From Paraburkholderia agricolaris (GTDB lineage Bacteria; Pseudomonadota; Gammaproteobacteria; Burkholderiales; Burkholderiaceae), in contig NZ_QPER01000002.1 in assembly GCF_009455635.1 (NCBI RefSeq), positions 186,001 to 250,000 on the forward strand: a stretch of 64,000 bases of DNA. Reading direction: 5' to 3'. The notes under the pieces are model-generated. The model was not told where the DNA came from. It made no database searches and saw only the letters and a list, made by a program, of their open reading frames with translations. Below are positions 35,429 through 44,683 of the stretch, piece after piece (the stretch's first letter is position 1; the number at the start of each line of letters is the position of its first letter). Made by a program: the position numbers and the translations under genes.

Positions 35429-35459
35429 TTGACCTTGAAGTTGAGTTGAATCTTAGAGT
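35429..35459 (+). promoter_or_regulatory. MerR-type promoter for the acetoacetate decarboxylase-like operon
   Basis: TTGACC (35429-35434), 19-bp spacer TTGAAGTTGAGTTGAATCT and TAGAGT (35454-35459). The -35 and the first eight spacer bases match the promoter at 34866-34896, and the -10 matches that at 33768-33798. It drives the gene starting at 35529. Confidence 0.75.
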
Positions 35460-35528
35460 ATGTCCTGCAGGAGGCGATCAGTTTGTTACGGCGGCCTGCA
35501 GGTCAACCATCTAGAAAGGTCAACGGAT

Positions 35529-36428
35529 ATGGACAGGCGGTTCACACAGGTCGAGTTTGGATCACACAAGGTTGAAGTTATCGAGGGCGGATACTACGAC
35601 CGTTTCCGCATGAATCCGAATCTCGACGAGGTGGCGCGGGACCCTGCTGTCGGGAACATCGACTTTTTCCGCAGAATACCGAAGCATCAGGCCGAGTCAC
35701 GGGGCGGCCCGATATGGGCGCCGAATTTCTACTACCGCACCAGCAGTGTCCAGGTCCTGATGCTAGCCCCGTTGGAGCGATTGCGCGCCGCGCTGCCGGC
35801 GCCTCTTGAGCCGTTGCGCGCATTGCCTGGCTACGGCTTGGTGGCGCTGACATTCTTTTCGTACGCCGTCTGCGATAACGATCCGTACGACGAGGTCTCG
35901 GTTGCCGTCGTTATCCGCTGGCCTGGCGCGCGCGGGTCCCATCTGGCCGAACTGCTCGATTCAATGCGGCGTCGAAGCTTTTTCGCGCACGTCCTTGCGC
36001 TCCCGGTTTCCACCGAAATAGCGAGAGTGCGTGGGGTGTATGGCTACCAGTTACCCAAATGGCTCGCCGCAATCACCGTTGATCTCGGTGCGGGCGTCAA
36101 GGCAGGTATATCGTCCCTCGACGGAAGGCCGGACCTGGCGCTGAGCGCGCCGCTACCCGTGCTACACAGCGCTGTGCCGCAATCTCAGATGGGGACGTCG
36201 ACAATGGTGCACGTTATCGACGGTCAATGGCATCAGACTTCGGTTCAGACCAACACGTTATCGTTCGCTCAACGCATTCTCCCCCGGAAAGTAAAGCTGG
36301 TGCGTAGCGGTGGCCCGTTGAGCCAGCTTCTCGATGGACTGGGCGTCTCGACAATTGTTCGCTTCGACGTGGTCAAGGACGCGCAAGTGGTTCTGAATCT
36401 GCCCACGCGTCTGACGGCCTTTGATTGA
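35529..36428 (+). CDS. Acetoacetate decarboxylase family protein
   Basis: From the ATG at 35529 the protein is 299 residues. The acetoacetate decarboxylase fold is suggested by the YGLVALTFFSYAVCDNDPYD strand pair, EVSVAVVIRWP, the LPVSTEIARVRGVYGYQLPK segment with a lysine and the C-terminal beta-rich half. Members range from true decarboxylases to binding proteins and other lyases, so activity is uncertain. It is transcribed from a MerR-type promoter and followed by a second MerR gene 83 bp downstream. Confidence 0.82.
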   Translation: MDRRFTQVEFGSHKVEVIEGGYYDRFRMNPNLDEVARDPAVGNIDFFRRIPKHQAESRGGPIWAPNFYYRTSSVQVLMLAPLERLRAALPAPLEPLRALPGYGLVALTFFSYAVCDNDPYDEVSVAVVIRWPGARGSHLAELLDSMRRRSFFAHVLALPVSTEIARVRGVYGYQLPKWLAAITVDLGAGVKAGISSLDGRPDLALSAPLPVLHSAVPQSQMGTSTMVHVIDGQWHQTSVQTNTLSFAQRILPRKVKLVRSGGPLSQLLDGLGVSTIVRFDVVKDAQVVLNLPTRLTAFD

Positions 36429-36511
36429 GCTGGAAGCAATATGCAGGTCTGCGGATCCGCCGCGAGCGTCACGCAGGCGCGGAGTCCGAAATAACGTGGA
36501 GTATCGAGTCT

Positions 36512-36979
36512 ATGAAGATCGGAGAACTTTCGGAGCGCACCGGACTGACCCCGTCACGTATCCGCTTCTACGAGCGCATTGGACTGCTGAAGACCGTCCA
36601 ACGCCAGCCCAACGGGTATCGGACCTATCCCGCCGAGGCCATGCTGGTGCTCGATCTGGTTGCGACCGCGCAGAAGGCCGGCTTCAGCCTCGATGAAATT
36701 GGCATGCTGCTGCCGCCCGATCCGACGCAGTGGCAACACGGCAAGTTGCTTGAAACGCTCCGCCTCAAGGTGCAGGACATCGAAGCGTTGGAAGCGCGAC
36801 TGGCGCAGAGCAAAACGCATCTCGTCTCGCTGATCGCGGAGATCGAAGCCAAACCGGCCGAGATCGATTGCACGACTAACGCGAAGAGAGTGCTGTCGCG
36901 AATGCGCCGGGGCGAAATGGCAAGCCCCGTCCTCGCGTCCGGCGATGTCAAGGCGCTAGGGAAGGCGAATCGCCGGTGA
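36512..36979 (+). CDS. MerR family regulator, paralogue of the upstream MerR
   Basis: The 155-residue protein starts MKIGELSERTGLTPSRIRFY and parallels the MerR at 34914 along its length, including QKAGFSLDEIGMLLP and a single C-terminal cysteine in EIDCTT. It adds about 10 residues at the C-terminus. No MerR-type promoter precedes it, so it is probably co-transcribed with the decarboxylase-like gene. It may heterodimerise or compete with its paralogue for the shared operators. Confidence 0.9.
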   Translation: MKIGELSERTGLTPSRIRFYERIGLLKTVQRQPNGYRTYPAEAMLVLDLVATAQKAGFSLDEIGMLLPPDPTQWQHGKLLETLRLKVQDIEALEARLAQSKTHLVSLIAEIEAKPAEIDCTTNAKRVLSRMRRGEMASPVLASGDVKALGKANRR

Positions 36980-37044
36980 CCGGTAAGGTCCCGCCAGGTC
37001 AGCGTCTGCGGTGTCCGCACGGGAACAATAAAAGGATGTTGAAC

Positions 37045-37734
37045 ATGACAAAACGCATACTGCACGTCGTCAGCAACGTCGCCAATTATGCCGACCAGGC
37101 CGAGCCTACTGGCTTGTGGCTGTCGGAGTTGACGCATGCGTGGCACGTCTTCGGCGAAAAGGGCTACGAGCAGCAGATCGTCAGTCCGAAAGGCGGTGTT
37201 TCGCCGCTCGAACCGCGCTCGCTTAAGTGGCCCCTCGCCGATGCTTCGGTGAAAGAATGGCTCAATGACGGAAGCCTGCAGGCGCTGCTTTCGGCAACCA
37301 GCCGTCCCGACCAGATCGATCCGGCGGACTTCGATGCGATCTATTTCACGGGCGGCCACGCCGTCATGTGGGACTTTCCGGACGACGAGCCTCTGCAGCG
37401 AATCACGCGCGACATCTACGAGCGTGGCGGAATCGTCTCGTCGGTCTGTCATGGCTATTGCGGTCTGCTGAACACCAGGCTTTCAAACGGCGCGCTGCTG
37501 GTCGCCGGACGCCGGCTTACCGGCTATTCCTGGGTCGAAGAAGTACTCGCGGGAGTGGCCAGCAAGGTGCCCTACAACGCTGAGCAGGAAATGATCCGCC
37601 GCGGCGCCTTGTACGAGAAGGCGTTGCTGCCGTTCGTCTCGAAAGTGATCACCGACGGCCGCCTCGTGACCGGTCAGAATCCGCAATCGGCCAAGGCGAC
37701 GGCAAGCCGGGTTGCAGCGCTTCTTGATAACTGA
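37045..37734 (+). CDS. DJ-1/PfpI-superfamily type 1 glutamine amidotransferase-like protein (Hsp31-like)
   Basis: From the ATG at 37045 (AAAAGG at 9 nt; an earlier ATG at 37036 touches that site) the protein is 229 residues. It has YEQQIVSPKGGVSPLEP, DAIYFTGGHAVMWDFPDDEP and the nucleophile region GGIVSSVCHGYCGLLN with a cysteine followed by histidine, matching Hsp31/YhbO-type glyoxalase or chaperone proteins. It lies at the end of the MerR-controlled cluster and fits an electrophile or methylglyoxal defence role. Confidence 0.9.
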   Translation: MTKRILHVVSNVANYADQAEPTGLWLSELTHAWHVFGEKGYEQQIVSPKGGVSPLEPRSLKWPLADASVKEWLNDGSLQALLSATSRPDQIDPADFDAIYFTGGHAVMWDFPDDEPLQRITRDIYERGGIVSSVCHGYCGLLNTRLSNGALLVAGRRLTGYSWVEEVLAGVASKVPYNAEQEMIRRGALYEKALLPFVSKVITDGRLVTGQNPQSAKATASRVAALLDN

Positions 37735-37873
37735 AGTCACGACTTCGACCTCTATCTGGAACCCGTTCACGGCGCCAACGCGCAGGCTCTCCTGGAGCGT
37801 CAGCCGTTGGGCCGTGCGGGGAGTTCGCGCCTGGAAAATCTCCGGAATCGCCGCCTGAAATGAAGCATCCAGG

Positions 37874-38953
37874 CTATGGCGCGATCACGGTCATCCTGAA
37901 CGGTCCGCCGTTTGCCGCAGCATGCGCGACGGCCTCGTTCGCGTCGTCGAGCGCAAAAGTCGTCACATCGAAATGCCCCAGATCCAGCAGCCCACCGCGG
38001 ATGAGACCCGTCATCAACGTCACCGCTTCCTTCGGATACATCCACTTGCCGCGTAGCGTGATGTCGTTGCGCATGATCCACGGATAGGGCAGTTCGAGTC
38101 CCGGACCGCCCAACATGCCGACTCCGCCCATCAGCACCACGCGCCCATATGGACGAACGGCCATCACCGCGGCGCGCACCGCTGTCGCGGACACCGACGG
38201 CGGCATCAGATCCATCACGCAATCGATCGGTCCTGGTGCCGCTTGCTGCATGTGTTCGCGATCCGTGGCTTCGTCGCCGGTCAGTGCCACGGTGCGCACG
38301 CGTTCGCCGAAGCGGCGCTTGAGATCCGCGAGCGCCTTTGCGTTGCGGCCCGGCGCGACCACGCACCGCGCGCCCATCGCCAGCGCCACCGCGGTGCACG
38401 CGCTGCCGAAGTTGCCGGTCGCGCCGCTCACGAGCAGGATCTCGCCCGCGCGCAGATCGGACGCGAGCAGCCCGCCATACGGCACGAGGAGCGTGTTGAG
38501 CGCACACCAGCGGGCTGCGTCGGCCGGCTCAAGGTCGCCGATGCGCACCGCGTTCTCGGTCGGCACGCGCAACCGCTCGGCGAACGGACCATCGTGAAAG
38601 TAGCGCTGCAATTGCTTGCCACCCTCGCCGCGCGAACTCCAGCCTTGCAGCACGATGTCGGGCATCAGTGCATCGTCGCGCGAACGCACGGTCGGATCGC
38701 AGAATACCCAGTCACCCGGCTGTAGCCGCGTCGCGTCCGGACCGCTCGTCCTGACGCGACCAATCGCGCCGCAGCCGGGCACGATCGGCAGCTCAATCGG
38801 ATAGCGGCGCTCGCCGCTGAACACTTCCTGCGCATAGGACAAAACCGGCGTCGCGACGACGTCCACGATGACCTCTCCAGTGCCGACCGAAGGATCCGCG
38901 ATTGTCTCGATCTCGAGCGGCATACCGAGCGTCTTCAGAATTGCAGCTTTCAT
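37874..38953 (-). CDS. Medium-chain dehydrogenase/reductase (zinc-type alcohol dehydrogenase-like)
   Basis: The 359-residue protein from the ATG at 38951-38953 shows the MDR layout: MKAAILKTLGMPLEIETIAD, the GroES-like part with PIVPGCGAIGRV and LQPGDWVFCDP, and the Rossmann motif LLVSGATGNFGSACTAVALA. The canonical structural-zinc cysteine cluster is not seen, so it may be a zinc-independent quinone-reductase-like member. It is divergent from the XRE regulator at 39069, whose start is 115 bp away. Confidence 0.9.
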   Translation of the reverse strand: MKAAILKTLGMPLEIETIADPSVGTGEVIVDVVATPVLSYAQEVFSGERRYPIELPIVPGCGAIGRVRTSGPDATRLQPGDWVFCDPTVRSRDDALMPDIVLQGWSSRGEGGKQLQRYFHDGPFAERLRVPTENAVRIGDLEPADAARWCALNTLLVPYGGLLASDLRAGEILLVSGATGNFGSACTAVALAMGARCVVAPGRNAKALADLKRRFGERVRTVALTGDEATDREHMQQAAPGPIDCVMDLMPPSVSATAVRAAVMAVRPYGRVVLMGGVGMLGGPGLELPYPWIMRNDITLRGKWMYPKEAVTLMTGLIRGGLLDLGHFDVTTFALDDANEAVAHAAANGGPFRMTVIAP

Positions 38954-39068
38954 GGTGTTTTCCGTCCGATGGGTGAGGAACGGGACGATTCTGGCAGGCG
39001 TAAAATTGGCAACAAGGCCCGCTCCACTCCCAGGATTGCCCGATACCACCCTGCATGAAACACAAGCG

Positions 39069-39908
39069 ATGACCGCCACGACTCGAACTCAGTTCGGCGA
39101 TTTTCTGCGCTCCCGGCGCAAGAAGCTGACACCGGATGCGGCAGGCCTGAACAACGGGCGCCGCCGCCGCACGCCCGGCCTGCGGCGCGAAGAGGTCGCG
39201 GAACTGGCCGGCATCGGCGTCGATTGGTATGTGCGGATGGAGCAGGGGCGCGTCGTCAGCCCTTCGGAGTCGACGCTCGATGCGCTTGCGCAGGCGTTGC
39301 GGCTCGACAAGGCCGAAGCGGCCCACCTGCGCGCACTCGCGCGGCGCGACGAACCACGCGAGTTCGTGCGGGAGAGCGTGCCGCCCACCGTCGAACGACT
39401 CATTGCAAGTCTCGACCTGCCGGCTTATGTGACCGGCCGGCGCTGGGATCTCCTCGCGTGGAATGCCGCCGCGGCGGACCTGTTCGGCTTCGATCGCCTC
39501 GCCGAAGCGGACCGCAACATCCTGATCTACATGTTCGTCGAGCCCGAAGCGCGCCGGCTCTTTGCCGAAAGCTGGTCCGACGAGGCGCGCCGCATGATCG
39601 CCCTGTTTCGCGTGAGCCACGATCTGTATGCGGGCGACCCTGCGTTCGTCGCACTAGTGGAGCGTCTGCGCGCGAACAGCGGCGAGTTCGCGCAGTGGTG
39701 GAGCACGCACGACGTGCGCAGCGGCATGTCGGGGCAGAAAGTATTCGTGCATGCGCAGCACGCGACGCAGCGCTACGAGTACGCGACGTTTCAGTCGAAT
39801 GACGATCCCGCGCTAAAACTCGCGATCTATACGCGGGTTAGCGCCGATGCCGCGACGCCGCTTACGCAGATTCCCTCTCGCCATCAAAGTGCAGGCGAGC
39901 CGCTGTGA
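39069..39908 (+). CDS. XRE-family regulator with MmyB-like ligand-binding domain
   Basis: From the ATG at 39069 the protein is 279 residues. Residues 1-85 form the helix-turn-helix (FGDFLRSRRKKLTPDAAGLN, RREEVAELAGIGVDWYVRME). Residues 100-265 match the MmyB-like PAS-type ligand domain with DLPAYVTGRRWDLLAWNAAA. Such regulators typically repress a divergent dehydrogenase, here the MDR gene. Its 3' end overlaps the end of the convergent HxlR gene by 47 bp. Confidence 0.92.
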   Translation: MTATTRTQFGDFLRSRRKKLTPDAAGLNNGRRRRTPGLRREEVAELAGIGVDWYVRMEQGRVVSPSESTLDALAQALRLDKAEAAHLRALARRDEPREFVRESVPPTVERLIASLDLPAYVTGRRWDLLAWNAAAADLFGFDRLAEADRNILIYMFVEPEARRLFAESWSDEARRMIALFRVSHDLYAGDPAFVALVERLRANSGEFAQWWSTHDVRSGMSGQKVFVHAQHATQRYEYATFQSNDDPALKLAIYTRVSADAATPLTQIPSRHQSAGEPL

Positions 39909-40281
39909 CCGCGGCATGATTTTCGTCGGCCCACTGAATCAGGACGTTCAACGCGTCGAACATCGAACGACCGAGGTCGGTCAGGCTGTATTCGACGCCC
40001 GGTGGCTTCGTAGGAAAGACTTCACGATGTACGTAGCCGTCGCGTTGTAACTCATGAAGTGTCTGCGTGAGCATGCGCTGCGAAATGTCCGATACCAACC
40101 GGCGAAGCTCACCGAATCGATGTGGGCGCTCGGCCAGCGCCATCATTAGCAACGAACTCCACCGCCCGCCGATGACATCCATGACGTCGCGTACCGGGCA
40201 ATTCGTAAACGCACCGTATTTTGCCCGGGCCTCGTCAAGCCTCGTTTTGAGCGCGCCAGGCAATACCTTGGTGGTTCCCAT
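39862..40281 (-). CDS. HxlR family winged-helix regulator
   Basis: The 139-residue protein (ATG at 40279-40281, AGGAGAT upstream) has the HxlR signature: NCPVRDVMDVIGGRWSSLLM, the FGELRRLVSDISQRMLTQTL recognition region and a wing with PGVEYSLTDLGRSM. Its one cysteine in FTNCPV is the position used for redox or aldehyde sensing in some HxlR proteins. It is divergent from the NmrA-type gene at 40387, with an inverted repeat in the 105-bp gap, and is probably its repressor. Confidence 0.92.
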   Translation of the reverse strand: MGTTKVLPGALKTRLDEARAKYGAFTNCPVRDVMDVIGGRWSSLLMMALAERPHRFGELRRLVSDISQRMLTQTLHELQRDGYVHREVFPTKPPGVEYSLTDLGRSMFDALNVLIQWADENHAAVTAARLHFDGERESA

Positions 40282-40347
40282 CTGGTAACTATCTCCTGAA
40301 AAACTGCCTTCTTTACGGAAGAGCGCGGACATCCGAATATCGAGGTG

Positions 40348-40362
40348 CTCTCAAAACGAGAG
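40348..40362. promoter_or_regulatory. Candidate HxlR operator
   Basis: The inverted repeat CTCTC-AAAAC-GAGAG lies 24 bp upstream of the NmrA-type gene, in the gap shared with the divergent HxlR gene. The assignment rests on position and symmetry only. Confidence 0.35.
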
Positions 40363-40386
40363 TAACACTCAGAATGAGGCTAGTCC

Positions 40387-41271
40387 ATGAGCGACACCAT
40401 TTTCGTCACCGGTGCATCCGGTCAACTCGGTCAACTTGTTATCAAGCATCTGCTTGCACGAGGCGTGACGCCGAACCGTATCATCGCCGGCACCCGCAGC
40501 CCAGAAAAGCTGGCTGACCTTGCGGCAGCAGGCATCGAGGTTCGCCAGGCGGACTTCGAAGACCCGCACCGTCTGGCCGAAGCTTTCAAAGGCGTCGGTA
40601 CTGCCCTCATCATTTCAACCGATGCCGTAGGTGGGGCCGACAGACGATTGAAGCAGCATCGCAATGCGGTGCTGTCGGCCGCTGAGGCAGGTATCAAGCG
40701 ACTCGCCTATACGTCGATGCCCAATCCGGCCAGCTCGCTTCTGACCTTCGCACCGGACCATCTGGAAACTGAGCGAACCATCCAGGCGACAGGTTTGCCG
40801 CACGTGATTTTCCGAAACGGCTGGTATCACGAAAATCTGCTCAGGTCGCTCCCTGACGCGCTGAAAAGCGGCCAATGGCATTCGGCAACTGCAGATGGGA
40901 GAACGTCGAGCGCCGGACGGGAGGAGATGGCTGAAGCGATTGCCGCAGCGCTGGCCACGTCGACCTCCGATAGCCGGACCTACACGCTCACGGGCACTGA
41001 GGCGCTGTCCAGCGAAGAAATCGCCGACCTCGCTCGCCGTGCTACAGGCAAGCCTCTTGCCGTCGTCCATGTGACTGACGAGCAATTCGCGACGGGGCTG
41101 AAAGCGGCCGGTGTTCCTGATGGTTTTGTTTCGCTGTTGGTGTCGATTGAGGCGGAGGTTCGGGCTGGCAATCTTTCCATCGTCACGGACCATCTCGAAT
41201 CGCTCATCGGCCGCACGCCGAAGCGGCTTGCGGATTATCTGCAAGAGGCCAAGGCGAGCTACGCGGTTTGA
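40387..41271 (+). CDS. NmrA-like NAD(P)H-binding reductase (QorB type)
   Basis: The 294-residue protein starts MSDTIFVTGASGQLGQLVIK and continues with GVTPNRIIAGTRSPEKLADL and VRQADFEDPHRLAEAFKGV, the pattern of QorB-like quinone or NAD(P)H reductases. The ending with LTGTEALSSEEIADLARRAT is also typical. A divergent HxlR gene suggests induction by quinones or aldehydes, as in HxlR/QorR pairs. Its stop overlaps the end of the convergent LysR by 13 bp. Confidence 0.92.
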   Translation: MSDTIFVTGASGQLGQLVIKHLLARGVTPNRIIAGTRSPEKLADLAAAGIEVRQADFEDPHRLAEAFKGVGTALIISTDAVGGADRRLKQHRNAVLSAAEAGIKRLAYTSMPNPASSLLTFAPDHLETERTIQATGLPHVIFRNGWYHENLLRSLPDALKSGQWHSATADGRTSSAGREEMAEAIAAALATSTSDSRTYTLTGTEALSSEEIADLARRATGKPLAVVHVTDEQFATGLKAAGVPDGFVSLLVSIEAEVRAGNLSIVTDHLESLIGRTPKRLADYLQEAKASYAV

Positions 41272-42113
41272 CGATGTTCCCGAAATGCGGCCGCAACCGT
41301 ACGCAAGGCCTCGCGCGACTTCGTATCCGAGAGACTCGAATGCAGCACAATTTCTGACGCAGGAAGCGCGGGCAGGCCCAGCAGCGCGCCGACTTCGACG
41401 AGACCGGGCGGCGCGACCCGATGCGCGAACGCTCCGACGGCCAGTCCGGCCAGCACGGCAGCAGTAACGGCCGCTGTACCGCCGCCGATGAACACATCGA
41501 CCCAGGCAATCCCCGCTGCGTCCAACTTGCGCGTCGCCACACTGCGTATTCCACACGATGCCGAGAGCGACGCGAGCCGCAGCGGCCCCCCTTCCCGATG
41601 CACGAAGCCGGGCGATGCAAACCAGCCCAGCGGCTCCAGCGCGAGCACTTCCCCGTTGCGGCGGTCGTCCTCGCGACGCAGGATCGCAGCGTCGAGCTTG
41701 CCGAGTTCGAACGCGTCGAGCAGTGCGCGGGACGACTCGATCTGTACTTCGATCAGCAAACTGGGATCGTAGGCGTGCAGCCGCGTGAGCAGGACCGGCA
41801 GATCCGGACCCGCAACATGGTCGCTGATTCCGAGTGCGAGGCGCCGCGTGGCACCCGATAGGTCGGCGAGTGCACGCTCATGCGCCGCGACGAAATCGCG
41901 CGCAGCATCCAGAAACGCGGCTCCACGCGCGGACAGCCGCACCAGCCGCGGCGTGCGTTCGATGAGCTTGTGCCCGAGCCTGTCCTCCAGCCGCTTCAGC
42001 TTCATGCTGATCGCGGCCTGTGTCGTGTCCATCGCCTCTGCTGCGCGCGTGAAGCTCTGAAAGTCCGCGACGAGTGTGAAGGCGCGTACCGCGTCGACAT
42101 CGAGGGTTGCCAT
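41259..42113 (-). CDS. LysR family regulator, divergent to MFS exporter
   Basis: The start at 42111-42113 has GGAGATGG upstream; 284 residues. The DNA-binding head is VDAVRAFTLVADFQSFTRAA and QAAISMKLKRLEDRL. The effector domain is of the kind with ALGISDHVAGPDLPVLLTRL. It is divergent from the MFS drug-exporter gene at 42256 with a 142-bp gap and probably controls that exporter. Confidence 0.92.
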   Translation of the reverse strand: MATLDVDAVRAFTLVADFQSFTRAAEAMDTTQAAISMKLKRLEDRLGHKLIERTPRLVRLSARGAAFLDAARDFVAAHERALADLSGATRRLALGISDHVAGPDLPVLLTRLHAYDPSLLIEVQIESSRALLDAFELGKLDAAILRREDDRRNGEVLALEPLGWFASPGFVHREGGPLRLASLSASCGIRSVATRKLDAAGIAWVDVFIGGGTAAVTAAVLAGLAVGAFAHRVAPPGLVEVGALLGLPALPASEIVLHSSLSDTKSREALRTVAAAFREHRQTA

Positions 42114-42255
42114 GATGACCATCTCCAAACGTTATCACTGATATATTCACTCATCCCATTGAGTTATGGCAAGTGGTATCGCATAGTGCTCTTCACCGAC
42201 CACCGGTCCGGTCAATCCTCGCGCCGACATCTCCATTCGACGAACGATCACACCC

Positions 42256-43725
42256 ATGAGCACACTCGACAACGCGCGCCCGCATTCTTCGCTCGACACG
42301 CACGCAGCTGACCCGCGGCGCTGGCTCGCGCTGCCCGTTCTGTTGACGGGGGCCTTCCTGCCGATCCTCGACTTCAACGTCGTCAATCTTGCACTCCCGT
42401 CGATCCGGCAAAATCTCGGCGCCACGTCGGGTGAGATCGAATTCATCATCTCGGCGTATGCGGCAACCTACGCAGTATTCCTGATCACCGGCGGACGGCT
42501 CGGCGATCTGTTCGGCCGCAAGAGGATGTTCGTAACCGGTGTTGCCGGCTTTACACTCGCGTCGGCATTGTGCGGATTCGCGCCGAGCGCCACGGTACTC
42601 GTCGCGGCGCGCATCCTGCAGGGTCTGACCGCGACCGTCATGGCGCCTCAGGTACTGGCTTCCATCCGCGTATTGTTTCCCCCCGCAGAACAGGGACGCG
42701 CACTCGCGCTCTATGGCGCAACGTTCGGCTTCGCGAACATCTGTGGCCAGGTGCTGGGCGGCGCGCTGGTGTCGCTCCATCCGTTGGGATTCACCTGGCA
42801 GGCGATCTTCCTGATCAACGTGCCTATCGGTCTCGTGGCCCTCGTCGGCGGTCTTGCGTTTCTGCGAGACTCGCGGGCCGAGCATGCGCAACGTCTCGAC
42901 ATGGGCGGCGTTGTGCTGCTTTCGGTCGCGCTAGGTCTTCTGGTTTATCCCCTTGTCGAAGGGCGGGAAAGCGGCTGGCCGACGTGGATCATCGCGATGC
43001 TCGTCGCAGCGCCATTCGCGTTCGCGCTGTTCGTGCGCTTCGAAACACGTCTCGCCGCGAAGGGGGGCTCTCCCCTTGTCGAATTCGCGCTGTTCCGCGA
43101 AGCGGGCTTCGCGGTCGGCGTTGCCATGGCATTTGCGTTGTATATGCTTTCGTCGTTCTATTTGACGTTCTCCGTGTACCTGCAAGGAGGCTTGCATCTC
43201 TCGCCGCTCCAGGCAGGTCTGGCGACGTTGCCGTACGCCGTCGCCTATTTCCTGGCCTCGCTTGCCTCCGCTTACGTCATGCAGCGGCTCGGCAAGTTCG
43301 CGCTGACGGTCGGCTTTGCCCTGCAGGTGATTGGCTTCAGCGTTGCGCTGCTTGCGGCGGCGGGAACGCTGGCGGACAGTCTTCCCATCGGTCTCGCGAT
43401 CGCCGGGCTGGGGTTTGGCACGGTCATGCCGTCGGTCATCAAGGCGGTGATCGGCGGGGTGGCGCCGAAGCATGCCGGCCTGGCGTCTGGAATTGTCATT
43501 TCGACATTTCAGATTGCCTCGGCGCTTGGCGTCGCAATCATCGGCGGCGTGTTCTATGCCGAGTTGGGAGCCGGTCGCGGAACAGCTGCATTCGGTCATG
43601 CATTTGCCGTCGCGCTCGGCTGCAACGTGGCGTTGCTGGTGGTCGGCGGCGTGCTTTCATTGTTCCTGCCCGATCAACGGCACGCTCTTGCAAAAGCGGC
43701 CTCCGCTGGAGCAAGCCGCGGCTAG
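42256..43725 (+). CDS. MFS multidrug exporter of the DHA2 (14-helix) type
   Basis: The 489-residue protein shows DHA2 features: motif D1-like LTGAFLPILDFNVVNLALPS in helix 1, motif A GGRLGDLFGRKRM between helices 2 and 3, and a motif C-like region FGFANICGQVLGGALV in helix 5. About 14 hydrophobic segments are seen, ending before a short polar tail. It likely exports a toxic compound using the proton gradient. Control by the divergent LysR is expected. Confidence 0.93.
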   Translation: MSTLDNARPHSSLDTHAADPRRWLALPVLLTGAFLPILDFNVVNLALPSIRQNLGATSGEIEFIISAYAATYAVFLITGGRLGDLFGRKRMFVTGVAGFTLASALCGFAPSATVLVAARILQGLTATVMAPQVLASIRVLFPPAEQGRALALYGATFGFANICGQVLGGALVSLHPLGFTWQAIFLINVPIGLVALVGGLAFLRDSRAEHAQRLDMGGVVLLSVALGLLVYPLVEGRESGWPTWIIAMLVAAPFAFALFVRFETRLAAKGGSPLVEFALFREAGFAVGVAMAFALYMLSSFYLTFSVYLQGGLHLSPLQAGLATLPYAVAYFLASLASAYVMQRLGKFALTVGFALQVIGFSVALLAAAGTLADSLPIGLAIAGLGFGTVMPSVIKAVIGGVAPKHAGLASGIVISTFQIASALGVAIIGGVFYAELGAGRGTAAFGHAFAVALGCNVALLVVGGVLSLFLPDQRHALAKAASAGASRG

Positions 43726-43928
43726 GTTCGTCCCGTGTGGTCTTATCGGCTACGAACCCTCATTAGGTTTTTCACATGAGCTTGCGGATTCGGGCAAGTT
43801 GATACGTTCGACAGAGCCACACAGATCGTCAACAATGCGATATCTAGCTGGAAGCAACCTTTTGCATTCAGCTCGAAGTAACCGACAGCGTCGTCGATTT
43901 ACTTGAGTGCCGATATCAGGATCAACGT

Positions 43929-44651
43929 ATGGCTCGCTCTGAACGTCTTCTTAGTCTCCTGCAAGTGCTGCGGCGGTACCGACGTCCCGTGCGCGGTCAA
44001 GCCTTGGCCGAGGAGCTCGGTGTGAGCATCCGCACGCTATACCGCGACATCGCCAGTTTGCAGGCGCAAGGAGCAATGATCGAGGGGGAGCCGGGCGTTG
44101 GTTACATGATGAAACCGGGTTTCATGCTGCCGCCCATGATGTTTCGCTCCGAAGAACTCGACGCTTTGGTTCTTGGCATGCGCTGGGTGGCTGATCGCTG
44201 CGACAAGACGCTATCGGACGGTGCGCTGAGCGCGCTTGCGAAGATAGCGGCCGTATTGCCGGCGGAACTGCGTCGCGAACTGGAGGAATCGTCGCTGCTA
44301 GTCGGTGCGCCGTTGAAGAGGCACGCCTACAAAGTCTCGTCGGACCTTCTACGTGCGGCAGTCCGGTCAGAGCGAAAGCTCAATATTACTTATGTGGACG
44401 CCAGTGGTGCTGAATCGCAGCGCATAGTTTGGCCATTTGCGCTGGTGTATTTCGACCAGGCCCGAGTGCTGATGTGTTGGTGTGAGTTTCGCGCAGATTT
44501 CCGGAATTTCCGCTCGGACCGCATCCTGAAAGTCGAGGAAATGGAGGAGCGCTACCCCAGGAGACGCTCAACGCTGCTTCGTGAATGGCGCAAAGTAAAT
44601 CATCTGGCTAGCCGAACGATACTGCCAGAATCTGACAGTATGCTCTCGTAG
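43929..44651 (+). CDS. WYL-domain (YafY-like) transcriptional regulator
   Basis: The 240-residue protein begins with an HTH_11 domain: ERLLSLLQVLRRYRRPVRGQ, LAEELGVSIRTLYRDIASLQ. A WYL domain follows from about residue 135 (LRAAVRSERKLNITYVDASG, RIVWPFALVYFDQARVLMCW). WYL domains bind nucleic acid or small ligands. The next two genes in the same direction, a VOC protein and a methyltransferase, are possible targets. Confidence 0.92.
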   Translation: MARSERLLSLLQVLRRYRRPVRGQALAEELGVSIRTLYRDIASLQAQGAMIEGEPGVGYMMKPGFMLPPMMFRSEELDALVLGMRWVADRCDKTLSDGALSALAKIAAVLPAELRRELEESSLLVGAPLKRHAYKVSSDLLRAAVRSERKLNITYVDASGAESQRIVWPFALVYFDQARVLMCWCEFRADFRNFRSDRILKVEEMEERYPRRRSTLLREWRKVNHLASRTILPESDSMLS

Positions 44652-44683
44652 ACTGAGCTTCCTTTCTTGGCCAGGAGCTCAAA

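Noticed and set aside
42570..43766. A 398-codon frame overlapping the MFS exporter on the same strand
   Set aside because: Arginine-rich composition and no hydrophobic segments; it is a +2 frame artefact of GC-rich coding DNA.
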